Source: Kribbella monticola
Lineage (GTDB): Bacteria > Actinomycetota > Actinomycetes > Propionibacteriales > Kribbellaceae
Assembly (NCBI RefSeq): GCF_003261635.1
Contig: NZ_QFXK01000039.1
Coordinates: 496,001-560,000 of the forward strand
DNA: 64,000 nucleotides
Reading direction: 5' to 3'
Part shown: positions 27,162 through 38,584 of the stretch, in pieces
Layout: each line of letters opens with the position of its first letter
How positions within the stretch are numbered: the first letter of the stretch is position 1
Notes under the pieces: model-generated
Told to the model about the DNA's origin: nothing
Database searches by the model: none
Seen by the model: only the letters and a program-made list of their open reading frames with translations
Position numbers and translations under genes: made by a program

Positions 27162-28145
27162 ATGATCAGCTACCGGCTCGACGTCGACGATCTGGCCGAC
27201 ATGCGCTTCGCCTGCTCTCCGCTCCTGGAGGCGGCCACCAGCCTGTGGGCTCTGCACGAACCCTCGGCGCATGTCGTCCACCTGCCTTGGATCCGCCGGA
27301 CCGAGGCGCTGATCGCGGACTGGCCCGACCGAGACCTGTTGCTGTCGCTCGTCGCTCCCGAGGTGCAGTGGTTGCCGGACTTCCTCACGCCACGACCTGA
27401 ATCGCCACTGCCCGAAGTGAAGGACGAGCTTCGACGGGTCCGAGCGACACCACCGGGCCGGGCACTCACCGACGTACTCGGCGCGTACGGCGGCAGGCCG
27501 CTGCCGCCCGAACTGGCTCGGCTCTGCGAGCAGCCGCGCCGCCTCCGGGACCGGTTGAGCGACCTGCTGGAGTCGTATTGGGAGTTGGCCATCGAGCCGC
27601 ACTGGCGCCGGATGCAGGCCGTTCTCGAAGCCGACATGGTCTATCGGGCAAGGTTGCTCGCCCGAGACGGGGCAGCCGCCGTACTGACCGGACTCGATCC
27701 GAGCGCGATCTGGGCCGACGGCGTACTACGGCTGCGCGTCTCGTCGTACCGGTTGGACTACGACGCCGTGGTGCAGGGAAGGGGGTTCTGGCTGGTGCCG
27801 ACGTTGTTCGCGAAGCACGCTATCAGCCCGGTCGGTGCCGACGAGCCACCGACCGTCGCGTACCCCGCGCGCGGGATCGGCACGCTCTGGGAGACCGCGG
27901 TCGAGCCCGGGCCGGAAGCGCTCGACGAGTTGATCGGGCGCGCCCGAGCCGGTCTGCTGGCCACGCTCGACTCCCCCGCCTCGACGCTCGAACTGGCCCG
28001 CCGCCGCGGAGTCACCCCGAGCGCGATCTCACAACAACTCGCGGCTCTCACTGCGAACCGCCTGGTCACGAAGGCCCGGGCCGGTCGAGTCGTCCTCTAC
28101 GCCCGCACCGAACTCGGCGATCAGCTGGTCGGCAGGCGGTCGTAG
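27162..28145 (+). CDS. ArsR-like winged-helix regulator with N-terminal DUF5937-type domain
   Basis: The 327-residue protein has a C-terminal HTH at about residues 270-325 (STLELARRRGVTPSAISQQLAALTANRLVTKARAGRVVLYARTELGDQL), a clear ArsR-type winged helix. The long N-terminal part (SYRLDVDDLADMRFACSPLLEAATSLWAL) matches the actinobacterial arrangement annotated DUF5937 plus ArsR. No metal-binding cysteines are visible. It is divergent from the oxidoreductase gene (57-nt gap), suggesting local control. Its last 25 bases overlap the convergent toroid-protein gene. Confidence 0.75.
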   Translation: MISYRLDVDDLADMRFACSPLLEAATSLWALHEPSAHVVHLPWIRRTEALIADWPDRDLLLSLVAPEVQWLPDFLTPRPESPLPEVKDELRRVRATPPGRALTDVLGAYGGRPLPPELARLCEQPRRLRDRLSDLLESYWELAIEPHWRRMQAVLEADMVYRARLLARDGAAAVLTGLDPSAIWADGVLRLRVSSYRLDYDAVVQGRGFWLVPTLFAKHAISPVGADEPPTVAYPARGIGTLWETAVEPGPEALDELIGRARAGLLATLDSPASTLELARRRGVTPSAISQQLAALTANRLVTKARAGRVVLYARTELGDQLVGRRS

Positions 28146-28975
28146 GCCTGCAGGGTTCGCAGTGCGCGGACGGTTTCGACTCCGCGGTATTCGAGTTTGG
28201 CCGCGGCGCCGGGAGGTTCCCAGGTGATGGCCCAGCCGCCGTCGGGTTGCTGGTCGGCGATCAGGCGATCGAGGTGCCCGGCGATCTGCTCGTCGGTGAA
28301 CAGCGGTCGCCAGACACTGTCCGGCGTCGGCGCGAGGTGCAAGGGCGTCACGCCGTACTCCGGGTCGTCGGCGTCGGCTCGGAAGTACGAGACCTTCGCC
28401 AGGTGCTCGCGGATCGGGTCGAGGTCGACTCCACCGGGAGCGTGTTCCAGATACTCCATCGCCTCGTGCAGCGCGTGGGCGTCACCGGGCAGACCGTCGG
28501 CGAGCGTCTTCGCGCACCAGGCCGCCGCCTGCTCACGCCAGGGGTGTTCGACACCGAGCTTGTGCAGCCGGCCGACCAGACCGGCCGTCGGGTTGAGATC
28601 GGGCCGATAGGTCCAGTCGCTCATGTGCTCGGCGCGCGGGTAGTTCTCGATCGCGGGGGTGCACAGCGAGACCGCACCCTCACCGGTGGCGACCGACGCC
28701 AGCCAGTCGCAGGCACGGCGTACCAGGTCGTCGTCGTGGGCACCGGCCGCCAGCAGGATGTCGAACGCGGTCTCGACGTCGAGCCCCTGGCTGTCCGGGC
28801 ATCGCTTGTCCGGCTCCAGCGCGTGACCGAAGCCGCCGTCGGCGTTCTGGTAGCCACGCAGCGCGTCCACCACCCCGCCGGGATCGGCGCCTTCGAAGAG
28901 GGTCGCGAAGAGCCGGCGCTCGACCAGCCGGCCGTCGGTACGGACGAAGTCCCGGGCAGCAGTGAAAAGGTCCAT
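28121..28975 (-). CDS. Alpha/alpha-toroid (prenyltransferase/squalene-cyclase-like) protein
   Basis: The 284-residue protein contains QW-like repeats of the alpha/alpha-toroid superfamily: YQNADGGFGHALEPD (about 40-55) and QQPDGGWAITWEP (about 245-258), with alpha-helical segments between. No DxDD cyclase motif is present, so catalysis by cyclisation is unlikely and the function is unknown. Start ATG 28975 follows GGTGGAGG; the frame begins six codons earlier. The 3' end overlaps the convergent regulator gene by 25 bp. Confidence 0.7.
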   Translation of the reverse strand: MDLFTAARDFVRTDGRLVERRLFATLFEGADPGGVVDALRGYQNADGGFGHALEPDKRCPDSQGLDVETAFDILLAAGAHDDDLVRRACDWLASVATGEGAVSLCTPAIENYPRAEHMSDWTYRPDLNPTAGLVGRLHKLGVEHPWREQAAAWCAKTLADGLPGDAHALHEAMEYLEHAPGGVDLDPIREHLAKVSYFRADADDPEYGVTPLHLAPTPDSVWRPLFTDEQIAGHLDRLIADQQPDGGWAITWEPPGAAAKLEYRGVETVRALRTLQAYDRLPTS

Positions 28976-29058
28976 GCCTCCACCTTCCCGCACGGACCGC
29001 CAACAGTCTTGAACGAATCGGACACGTCGCGACCCGCACGGTTGGCATGATCGCGGCT

Positions 29059-29949
29059 ATGACCGACGACCTGTACGCCGACGTGCTCGACGAGGACCTG
29101 GTTCGCCCGGACGGCCGGACCGTCGCCTGGACCCGAACCGGCTCCGGTACGCCGTTGCTGCGGCTGCCCGGTACGCCAGGGTCGCGCTGGAGCATCCGGG
29201 CGGATCGATCGGTTTGGACCGACCGTGGACTGCAGGTCATCACCACCGAGCGGCCGGGCTACGGGCGCTCCAGCAGGCTCCCGGGGCGGCGGTTCCGTGA
29301 GCACTCCGACGACCTGGCCGCGATTCTCGATCACCTGGGGCTGGACCGCGTCTACCTCACCGGTGGCAGCGGCGGCGGTCCGCACGTACTCGCGTTCGCC
29401 GCACACCACCCCGATCGCGTCATCGCCGCCACGATCACGGTCGGCCTGCCACCGCTGGAGGACCACGAGTACGACGCGATGATCCCGCTCAACGCGGCCG
29501 CCTTCCGGGCAGCCCGGGCCGGTGACGAGGCCGGCGTACGCGAGGTACTCACTCCGTCGTACGAGGCCATGCAGGCAGGGCCGCTGGCCGGGCTGGAGGC
29601 GGCGATGAAGACCGCGCCGGCGTCCGACCTGGAGGTGATGAGCGACCCGCGCTGGCGGCTCGCGCAGACCAAGGCGATCGAGGCGGCCTTCGCCCAGGGC
29701 ATGGACGGCTGGGTGGACGAGACCCTGGCGATGGGCGGTGACTGGGCCGACATCGATCTGACCGCGATCAAGACCAGCGTGACCTGGTGGCACGGCGTCG
29801 CCGACCGCAACTGCCCCTTCACCGCGGCCCAGCGCCTCGTCGACAAGTTGCCCACGGCAACCTTGCGTGAGCTCGGCGACCTCGGTCACTTCGAGCCCTA
29901 CCGCCGCGAGGGCGAGATCCTCGACGAACTCCTGGCCCGCGGCGCCTAG
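29059..29949 (+). CDS. Alpha/beta hydrolase
   Basis: The 296-residue alpha/beta hydrolase has the nucleophile elbow GGSGGG (VYLTGGSGGGPHVLAFAA, about residue 105), the oxyanion region RLPGTPGSRW, and a C-terminal His in LGDLGHFEPY, with Asp in GVADRNCP. The substrate is unknown. Two ATGs compete (29047 and 29059) with no clear ribosome-binding site; the second gives the usual short N-terminus MTDDLYADVL. Convergent with kdpE across 7 bp. Confidence 0.82.
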   Translation: MTDDLYADVLDEDLVRPDGRTVAWTRTGSGTPLLRLPGTPGSRWSIRADRSVWTDRGLQVITTERPGYGRSSRLPGRRFREHSDDLAAILDHLGLDRVYLTGGSGGGPHVLAFAAHHPDRVIAATITVGLPPLEDHEYDAMIPLNAAAFRAARAGDEAGVREVLTPSYEAMQAGPLAGLEAAMKTAPASDLEVMSDPRWRLAQTKAIEAAFAQGMDGWVDETLAMGGDWADIDLTAIKTSVTWWHGVADRNCPFTAAQRLVDKLPTATLRELGDLGHFEPYRREGEILDELLARGA

Positions 29950-29956
29950 CCGTTCG

Positions 29957-30634
29957 TCACGGCTCGAAGCGGTAGCCCATCCCCGGCTCGGTCAGCAGGT
30001 GCGCCGGGCGGGCCGGATCCGCTTCCAGCTTGCGGCGGAGCTGGCCCATGTAGAACCGCAGGTTGCCGCCGGCCGTCTCGTACCCCGGTCCCCACACCTC
30101 GGTCAGCAGTTGCCGCTGGGACAGCAGCTTGCCGGGATGCCGGACCAGCACCTCCAGCAGATGCCACTCGGTCGGGGTCAGCCGGACGTCCTCGCCGCCG
30201 TCCAGCGTCACCCGCTTCGCTGACAGATCGACGCGGGCACCGCCGACGTCGACCACCGGCTGATCCTGGGCCAGATTGCTCCGGCGCAGTACCGCGCGCA
30301 TCCGGGCCAGTAACTCGTCGATCCCGAACGGCTTGGTCACGTAGTCGTCCGCGCCCGCGTCGAGCGCCTCGACCTTGTCGGTGCTGTCGGTCCGCCCGGA
30401 CAGCACCAGGATCGGCGCCTCGGTCCAGCCGCGCAGACCGCGGATCACGTCGACGCCGTCCAGGTCCGGCAACCCGAGGTCGAGAATCACCAGGTCGGGC
30501 GGGTACTGCGCGGCGACCTTGAGCGCCGCCGTACCGCTGTCGGCCACGTGTACCTCGTACCGTCTGGCCTTCAGGTTGATCTGCAACGCGCGAACGATCT
30601 GTGGTTCGTCGTCGACCACCAGGATCCTGGTCAT
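29957..30634 (-). CDS. kdpE: Response regulator KdpE
   Basis: This 225-residue OmpR-family regulator activates kdpFABC under potassium limitation or salt stress. The receiver domain has the acidic pocket ILVVDDEP and phosphoacceptor Asp in DLVILDLGLPDLDG (about residue 52), with the KP loop YVTKPFGIDEL. The winged-helix output domain contains LTPTEWHLLEVLVRHPGKLLSQRQLL. It overlaps kdpD by 4 bases (ATGA), the usual kdpDE coupling. A likely binding array lies upstream of kdpF. Confidence 0.94.
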   Translation of the reverse strand: MTRILVVDDEPQIVRALQINLKARRYEVHVADSGTAALKVAAQYPPDLVILDLGLPDLDGVDVIRGLRGWTEAPILVLSGRTDSTDKVEALDAGADDYVTKPFGIDELLARMRAVLRRSNLAQDQPVVDVGGARVDLSAKRVTLDGGEDVRLTPTEWHLLEVLVRHPGKLLSQRQLLTEVWGPGYETAGGNLRFYMGQLRRKLEADPARPAHLLTEPGMGYRFEP

Positions 30635-33216
30635 CCCTGCACCTCCGGACCGGACGCGGACCGCTCACGACTGCCCGGAACCGGCGCGTCACCGGCCCGC
30701 ACGGTTGCCACTGGCAACGATACGACCATGGTCAGCCCGCCTCCCGGCGTGTCCTCGGGTTGCAGCGAACCGTTCATCGCCTCGGTCAACCCCCGGGCAA
30801 GTGCGAGCCCCAGCCCGACCCCGGTCGTGTTGTCGGTGTCGCCCAGCCGCTGGAAAGGCGCGAACACCCGGTCGCGGTCGGCCCGCGGGATTCCCGGTCC
30901 GCGATCCACCACCCGGAGCTCGACCTGATCGCCGAGCGAACTACCGGTGACCAGCGGCGGCCGTCCCGCCGGCGAATGCCGGACCGCGTTGGCCAGCAGG
31001 TTCGCGATCACCCGCTCGAGCAGGGCAGCGTCCGCGTCGACCAGTGGCAGGGTGTGCGGCAGGTCGACGGTCACCGCAGCGGCAGCATCACCCAACTCGG
31101 CCAGGACGCCGGGCATGATCTCGTCCAGCGCCATCGGCCGGGTGAAAACCGGCAGTACGCCGGCCTGCAGGCGGCTGAGGTCGAGCAGGTTGTCCACCAG
31201 GCGGGTCAGCCGATCCAGGGACTCGTCTGCCGTCTCGAGCAACTCGTCCCGCTCCGCAGGAGTCCAGTCCACGTCGGAGCTGCGGAGGCTGGTCACCGAG
31301 GCCTTCGCGGAGGCCAGCGGGGACCGCAGATCGTGGCCCACCGCACGGAGCAGCGCAGTACGGAGCTTGTCTGCTTCGGCCAATGGCTTCGCCTCGGCAG
31401 CGGCCTCGCTGAGCCGGGCCTTGTCCACCAACGCGGCCGCGTGGGCCGCGAAGGCACCGACCAGGCGGCGCTCGTCGGCGGCCAGCGAGCGACCTTGCAG
31501 GACCAGGACGAGGTCGTCGCGGCCCGGGATCTCGGCATCGCCGTCCTCCGGGCGCCGGCAGGTCGGCGTACCGGCTGAGGCGATGGGTCGCCAGGTCTCG
31601 GTCAGCTCGTCGGTCTCGAGTCGTTCCATCAAGCAGGCGGCGGTCATCCCGAAGGCCTCCCGGACCCGTTCGAGCAGGGCAGGCAGGGCGGTCTCGCCGC
31701 GGAGTACGGATCCCGCCAGCGTTGCCAGCGTCTCGGACTCGGCCGAAGACCTGGCCGCTTGCCTGGTCCGGCGAGCGGCGCGGTCGACCACGGATGAGAC
31801 CAGGCCGGCGATCAGCACGAAGATGCTGAGCGCGAGCACGTTGTTCGGCTCGGTGATGGTGAAGGAGTGGGCCGGCGGGGTGAAGAACCAGTTCAGCACC
31901 AGCGTGCCGGCAACGGCCGTCACGATCGCCGGCCAGAGGCCACCGACCAGAGCGACGACGACGACTGCGAACAGGAAGGCGAGCGCGTTGCTGGTCAGGT
32001 TGAGAGCATCGTCACCGATGCCCAGCAGGAGAGCCAGCAATGGCGGTAGCACCAGCGCCAGTACGAAGCCGTAGATCAGGCGACGCTTGGACAGACTGCC
32101 CTGCGCCCTGGGCAGCCGCCCGCGCCCCATCTCCGAGTGGGTGACGATGTGTACGTCGATGTCGCCGGAGTCCCGCAGAGAGCTCGCCCCGATCCCGGGA
32201 CCGGTGAACAGCGCGGCCAGCCGCGAGCGACGGCTGCCGCCGAGCACCAGCTGGGTGGCGTTCTCGGCGCGGGCGAACGACAGCAGCGCCTCGGGGACGT
32301 TCTCGCCGACGACCTGGTGGTAGGTGCCGCCGAGACTCTCGACGAGCTGCCGCTGCTGGGCCAGCTTGGCCGGATTGGCGCCGGTCAGCCCGTCCGAGCG
32401 GGCGATGTGGACGGCGAGCAGGTCGCCGCCCGACGAGCGGGCGGCGATGCGGGCCGCACGCCGGATCAAGGTCTCGCCCTCGGGCCCGCCGGTAAGCGCG
32501 ACCACGACGCGCTCACGCGCCTCCCAGGTGGAGTCGATGTCGTGCTGCGCACGGTACTGCTGCAGGCCGGCGTCGACGCGGTCCGCCAGCCACAGCAGGG
32601 CCAGTTCGCGCAAGGCCGACAGGTTGCCGACCCGGAAATAGTTGCCCAGGGCAGCATCGATCTTGTCGGCCGCGTAGACGTTGCCGTGTGCCATCCGGCG
32701 GCGCAACGCCTCGGGCGTCATGTCGACCAGCTCGATCTGATCCGCCGCCCGGACCACCCGGTCCGGCACCGTCTCCTGCTGCGGTACTCCGGTGATCTTC
32801 TCGACCACGTCGTTGATCGACTCCAGGTGCTGGATGTTCACCGCCGAGATCACGTCGATCCCGGCGGTCAGCAACTCGTCGACGTCCTCCCAGCGCTTCG
32901 CGTTCCGGCTGCCCGGAACGTTGCTGTGGGCAAGCTCGTCGACCAGCACCACTTCCGGCCGGCGGGCCAGCACGGCGTCCAGGTCCAGCTCGGTGAAGCT
33001 CGCGCCGCGGTGGTCCAGGATCTTGCGCGGGACCACCTCCAGCCCGTCGAGCATCGCGGCGGTGTGCTCACGGCCGTGCGTCTCGACCAGGCCGACCACC
33101 ACGTCCGTACCGCGTTCGCGCCGGCGCTGCGCCTCGCCCAGCATCTTGTAGGTCTTGCCGACGCCGGGCGCGGCGCCGAGGTACACCCTCAGCTGCCCGC
33201 GACCGCTGCTAGTCAT
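30631..33216 (-). CDS. kdpD: Sensor histidine kinase KdpD
   Basis: This is a full-length 861-residue KdpD. The N-terminal KdpD domain has the Walker-like GAAPGVGKTYKMLGEA and VVVGLVETHGR, a universal-stress-protein-like domain follows at about 225-370, and four membrane helices lie at about 385-500. After these come a GAF-like region, HisKA with HDLRSPLASAKA (phospho-His), and HATPase_c with VIANLLANAVRHSP and DRGPGIPRADRDRVFAPF. It senses potassium/ionic state and phosphorylates KdpE. Separated from kdpC by only 12 nt, so kdpFABCDE looks like one operon. Confidence 0.95.
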   Translation of the reverse strand: MTSSGRGQLRVYLGAAPGVGKTYKMLGEAQRRRERGTDVVVGLVETHGREHTAAMLDGLEVVPRKILDHRGASFTELDLDAVLARRPEVVLVDELAHSNVPGSRNAKRWEDVDELLTAGIDVISAVNIQHLESINDVVEKITGVPQQETVPDRVVRAADQIELVDMTPEALRRRMAHGNVYAADKIDAALGNYFRVGNLSALRELALLWLADRVDAGLQQYRAQHDIDSTWEARERVVVALTGGPEGETLIRRAARIAARSSGGDLLAVHIARSDGLTGANPAKLAQQRQLVESLGGTYHQVVGENVPEALLSFARAENATQLVLGGSRRSRLAALFTGPGIGASSLRDSGDIDVHIVTHSEMGRGRLPRAQGSLSKRRLIYGFVLALVLPPLLALLLGIGDDALNLTSNALAFLFAVVVVALVGGLWPAIVTAVAGTLVLNWFFTPPAHSFTITEPNNVLALSIFVLIAGLVSSVVDRAARRTRQAARSSAESETLATLAGSVLRGETALPALLERVREAFGMTAACLMERLETDELTETWRPIASAGTPTCRRPEDGDAEIPGRDDLVLVLQGRSLAADERRLVGAFAAHAAALVDKARLSEAAAEAKPLAEADKLRTALLRAVGHDLRSPLASAKASVTSLRSSDVDWTPAERDELLETADESLDRLTRLVDNLLDLSRLQAGVLPVFTRPMALDEIMPGVLAELGDAAAAVTVDLPHTLPLVDADAALLERVIANLLANAVRHSPAGRPPLVTGSSLGDQVELRVVDRGPGIPRADRDRVFAPFQRLGDTDNTTGVGLGLALARGLTEAMNGSLQPEDTPGGGLTMVVSLPVATVRAGDAPVPGSRERSASGPEVQG

Positions 33217-33228
33217 GTCTCCATCGTC

Positions 33229-33879
33229 TCAGCCCAGTGCGGAAAGATCGGCGTTCAACGTGACCACGTTCACCGCTGGTTCACCGAGGAAGCCCAAGGT
33301 GCGTCCCGAGGTGTTCTCCCGCACCAACTGTCGCACCTCGGCGACATCGAGTCCGCGCTCCCGCGCGACCCGGCCGACCTGCAACGCGGCGTACGCGGGG
33401 CTGATCTGCGGGTCGAGGCCGCTGCCGCTGGCCGTCAGGGCGTCCGGCGGCACCTGGGCCGGATCCACACCTTCCAGCTCGGCCACAGCCTTCCGGCGCT
33501 GCTGGACCGCGGCCAGCAGGTCGGCATTGTTCGGCCCGTACTGCGAGGCGCCGCTGCCCGTCGCGTCATACTCCACCGCGGACGGCCGGGTCTGGAACCA
33601 CAGCGGGTCGGCAACCATCACCGGTTTGCCGTCGGCATCGACCTCGGGCCTGCCGTCCTTGGTCGCCTGCCGCGTGTACGCCTGGCCGATCAGGTCCGAG
33701 GCGACATCTCTGCCGTGGACCTTGATCACCGAACCGTTCGCGTTGCCGTGGAACAGAGTCTGCGCGAGTCCGGTCATCGCCAAGGGATAGATCACCCCGA
33801 GGCCGAGCGTGAACACGATCAGTGCCCGGGCCGCCACCCCGAACTGCCGCATCGTCGCGGGAAGCCTGCTTGCCATCAT
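33229..33879 (-). CDS. kdpC: Potassium-transporting ATPase subunit KdpC
   Basis: KdpC is the single-span periplasm-facing subunit that stabilises the KdpFABC complex. The 216-residue protein has one N-terminal helix (FGVAARALIVFTLGLGVIYPLAMTGLAQTLF) and the conserved QYGPNNADLLAAVQQRRKAV, VPPDALTASGSGLDPQISPAYA and LGFLGEPAVNVVTLNADL motifs. Start ATG 33879, with an adjacent second ATG, 21 nt after kdpB. Confidence 0.94.
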   Translation of the reverse strand: MMASRLPATMRQFGVAARALIVFTLGLGVIYPLAMTGLAQTLFHGNANGSVIKVHGRDVASDLIGQAYTRQATKDGRPEVDADGKPVMVADPLWFQTRPSAVEYDATGSGASQYGPNNADLLAAVQQRRKAVAELEGVDPAQVPPDALTASGSGLDPQISPAYAALQVGRVARERGLDVAEVRQLVRENTSGRTLGFLGEPAVNVVTLNADLSALG

Positions 33880-33900
33880 GGTGTGTTGCCTCTTTCGGTT

Positions 33901-35984
<2,084 letters not shown>

Positions 35985-35988
<4 letters not shown>

Positions 35989-37646
35989 AGTCCCTCCGCG
36001 AGGGGTCCGAGGGTGAGTGCGGGGAAGTAGGTGAGGCCGGTGACGATCAGCACGACGCCGATCAACAGAGTCACGAACAGGGCCTTGTGGGTGGGCAGCG
36101 TGCCCTCGGTCACCGGTACCGGGGTCTGCTGCGCGAACGAACCCGCCAGCGCCAGCACGATGACGATCGGCAGGAACCGGCCGATCAGCATGACCAGCCC
36201 CAGAGCCGTGTTGTAGAAGGGAATGTTCGCGCTGAGTCCGCCGAACGCACTGCCGTTGTTGTTCCCGGCCGAGGTGAACGCGTACAGCACTTCGGAGAAC
36301 CCGTGCGGGCTGTCGGTGTTGAAGATCGACGCCCGCGCCGAGGCCAGTCCCATCGCCAGCGAGGCACCGACCAGTACGACGGTCGGCGTGGCCAGGATGT
36401 AGAGCGAGACCAGTTTCATCTCGCGCGCGGTGATCTTCTTCTTCAGGTACTCCGGGGTCCGGCCGACCATCAGGCCGGCCACGAACACCGTGAGGACAGC
36501 GAGCACGAGCATGCCGTACAAGCCGGTCCCGGTTCCGCCGGGTGAGACTTCGCCGAGCATCATGTGGAACAGCGCCGTCCCGCCGCCGAGTGGGGTGAAC
36601 GAGTCGTGGGCCGAGTTCACCGCGCCGGTCGAAGTACCGGTCGTCGAGGTGGCGAAGAGGGCCGAGGCCCATTCGCCGAACCGGGTCTCCTTGCCCTCCA
36701 TCGCGGCCCCGGCCGCTTGCGTCGCAGTACCGGCTCCCTGGGTTTCGAAGAAGGTGGCGGCGAAGGTGAAGGCTGCCCACAGGGTGCCCATCACGCCGAG
36801 GATCGCGTAGCCCTGCCGCTTGTCCTTGACCATCAGGCCGAAGGTGCGGGTCAGGCAGACCGGGATCAGCAGCAGCAGGAAGATCTCGAAGAGGTTCGAC
36901 AGGCCGTTCGGGTTCTCGAACGGGTGTCCGGAGTTGGCGTTGTAGTAGCCGCCGCCGTTCGTGCCGAGTTCCTTGATCACTTCCTGGCTGGCGACCGGAC
37001 CGCCCGGGATGGTCTGGGTCTGGCCGATCACCGAGGTGACCTCGTGACCGCCGGAGAAGTTCTGCACGACGCCCATCGCGACCAGGGCGAGCCCGCCGAC
37101 AACGGCGATCGGCAGCAGGATACGCAGTACGGTCCGGATCAGGTCGACCCAGAAGTTGCCGAGCCGGTCCGTCTTCGACCGGGCGAAGCCGCGGATCACG
37201 ACGACCGCGACGACCATGCCGACGGCGGCGGAGAGGAAGTTCTGGACCGCGAGGCCGGCGAACTGGACCAGGTGGCCCATCGTCGCCTCGGGTGAGTACG
37301 ACTGCCAGTTCGTGTTCGAGACGAAGGACGCGGCGGTGTTGAAGGCCAGGCCGGACCCGATGTCCGGCAGACCGAGGGACAGCGGCAGGTGCGATTGCAG
37401 ACGCTGGAGGAGGTAGAGCAGGACGACGCTGACGGTGGAGAAGGCGATGGCCGATCGGGCGTAGACGGCCCAGGTCTGTTCGGCTCTGGCGTCGACCCCG
37501 AGCAGCCGGTACGTGCCGCGCTCGATGCGCGAGTCCTTGTCCGAGCTGTAGACCCGTGCCATGTAGCCGCCCAGCGGCCGGTAGGCGACCGCGAGGAGCG
37601 CGATCAGGAAGCCGACCTGGAGCAGGCCGGCTGTGGTGTCGGACAT
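35985..37646 (-). CDS. kdpA: Potassium-transporting ATPase subunit KdpA
   Basis: The potassium channel-like subunit is 553 residues with about ten membrane helices. Selectivity-filter loops are visible as [21 protein letters not shown] and [17 protein letters not shown] 14-residue stretch [14 protein letters not shown] near the N-terminus is typical. The ATG at 37646 shares one base with the kdpF stop codon (TGATG). Confidence 0.96.
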
Positions 37647-37735
37647 CAGAACCTCTCAGGGAAGATCAGGGCGGCGACCAGATAGAGGACCAACCCCACG
37701 GCGATCACGAGCCCGGCGATGTTCTCGGCGCTCAC
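37646..37735 (-). CDS. kdpF: Potassium-transporting ATPase small subunit KdpF
   Basis: This 29-codon gene, too short for routine ORF listing, is read from GTG 37735. It encodes a single membrane helix with the sequence pattern [20 protein letters not shown], then AALIFPERF. The terminal Leu/Ile-Phe-Pro-Glu-Arg-Phe motif is characteristic of KdpF. The stop overlaps kdpA. The initiator has only a weak ribosome-binding site (GGACC). Confidence 0.9.
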   Translation of the reverse strand: MSAENIAGLVIAVGLVLYLVAALIFPERF

Positions 37736-37813
37736 GACAGGTCCAGCCCGGCAGAAGTACTCATGCCTCCACTGCACACCGCCGCCGGCCGGCACACGGG
37801 TCTTCTCGCAGCT

Positions 37814-37855
37814 CTCTCACACCACGCCGCCGACCTCTCACACCGCTCTCATGCG
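37814..37855. promoter_or_regulatory. Direct-repeat array upstream of kdpF, candidate KdpE sites
   Basis: CTCTCACACC at 37814-37823 and 37835-37844, and CTCTCATGCG at 37846-37855: starts are 21 and 11 bp apart, i.e. on one face of the helix. Direct repeats at about 11-bp steps are the usual target layout of OmpR-family regulators. The array lies 80-120 bp before kdpF and could also serve the divergent gene at 37949. Confidence 0.5.
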
Positions 37856-37948
37856 GACAGTGGGCGGACTGGACTTCGGTCTCCGGCCGGAGTTGCGCAT
37901 ACTTACGCCTGGCAATGAGACGCCCTCGGATAGTTAAGGAATGACGCA

Positions 37949-38584
37949 GTGACTGAAGTGGATGAGCCGCAGTTCTCCGGGGACCAGTTCTTCTCGGAAG
38001 AGGGCCGCAAGGCTCTGGCCGAGGCAAGCCAGTTGCTCGCCGAGCGCCTCCAGGCCCACACCCAGGCCCTGCTGGCGATGAAGGGCGGCCCGGACGAGCA
38101 GGACGCGCTGTACGAGCAGAACGTCGCGCTGGAGGAGCTCGTCGAGGGCTGGAACGACGCGGTCTTCGAGTACACCGGCACGGCACCGCTGCTGCTGGAG
38201 GAAGAGACCGAAGGCGCCGACGAGGAAGACGAACTGCAGGAGCAGGACCACGTGATCAGCGTGGTCTCGCGGTTCGACCTGCGCGTCGTCGACCTGGACG
38301 CGCTGCTCGACGCCGGCCGGGCCGCGCAGGAGCGGCACCCCGCCGAGCTGGAGCACTCCGGCGAGCCGGACCCGGTGGACACCGCCGAGCAGGCGATCTA
38401 CGAGATCAGCCGCGAGATGGGCGAGGCGTGGTTCGAGCTACCCGGCGTCGATCTGGTGGCCGGAGCACGCGCGTACGTCGTACCGGAATATCCGTTCGAG
38501 CCGCTGGAGGCCGACGCCGACGACGTCGCCACCGAGATCAGCGCCCCGAACGGCGTAGTCACCCACGCCGAGACCTGGGCCTAG
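37949..38584 (+). CDS. Acidic protein of unknown function
   Basis: The 211-residue soluble, strongly acidic protein is mostly alpha-helical in its first 90 residues (EEGRKALAEASQLLAERLQAHTQALLAMKGG), with an EEETEGADEEDELQEQD stretch at about residues 86-102. It has no signal peptide, membrane helix or recognisable catalytic motif, and I cannot assign a family. The start GTG 37949 has AAGGA eight bases upstream. Divergent from kdpF across 213 bp and convergent by 4 bp with the PhzF-like gene. Confidence 0.75.
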   Translation: MTEVDEPQFSGDQFFSEEGRKALAEASQLLAERLQAHTQALLAMKGGPDEQDALYEQNVALEELVEGWNDAVFEYTGTAPLLLEEETEGADEEDELQEQDHVISVVSRFDLRVVDLDALLDAGRAAQERHPAELEHSGEPDPVDTAEQAIYEISREMGEAWFELPGVDLVAGARAYVVPEYPFEPLEADADDVATEISAPNGVVTHAETWA

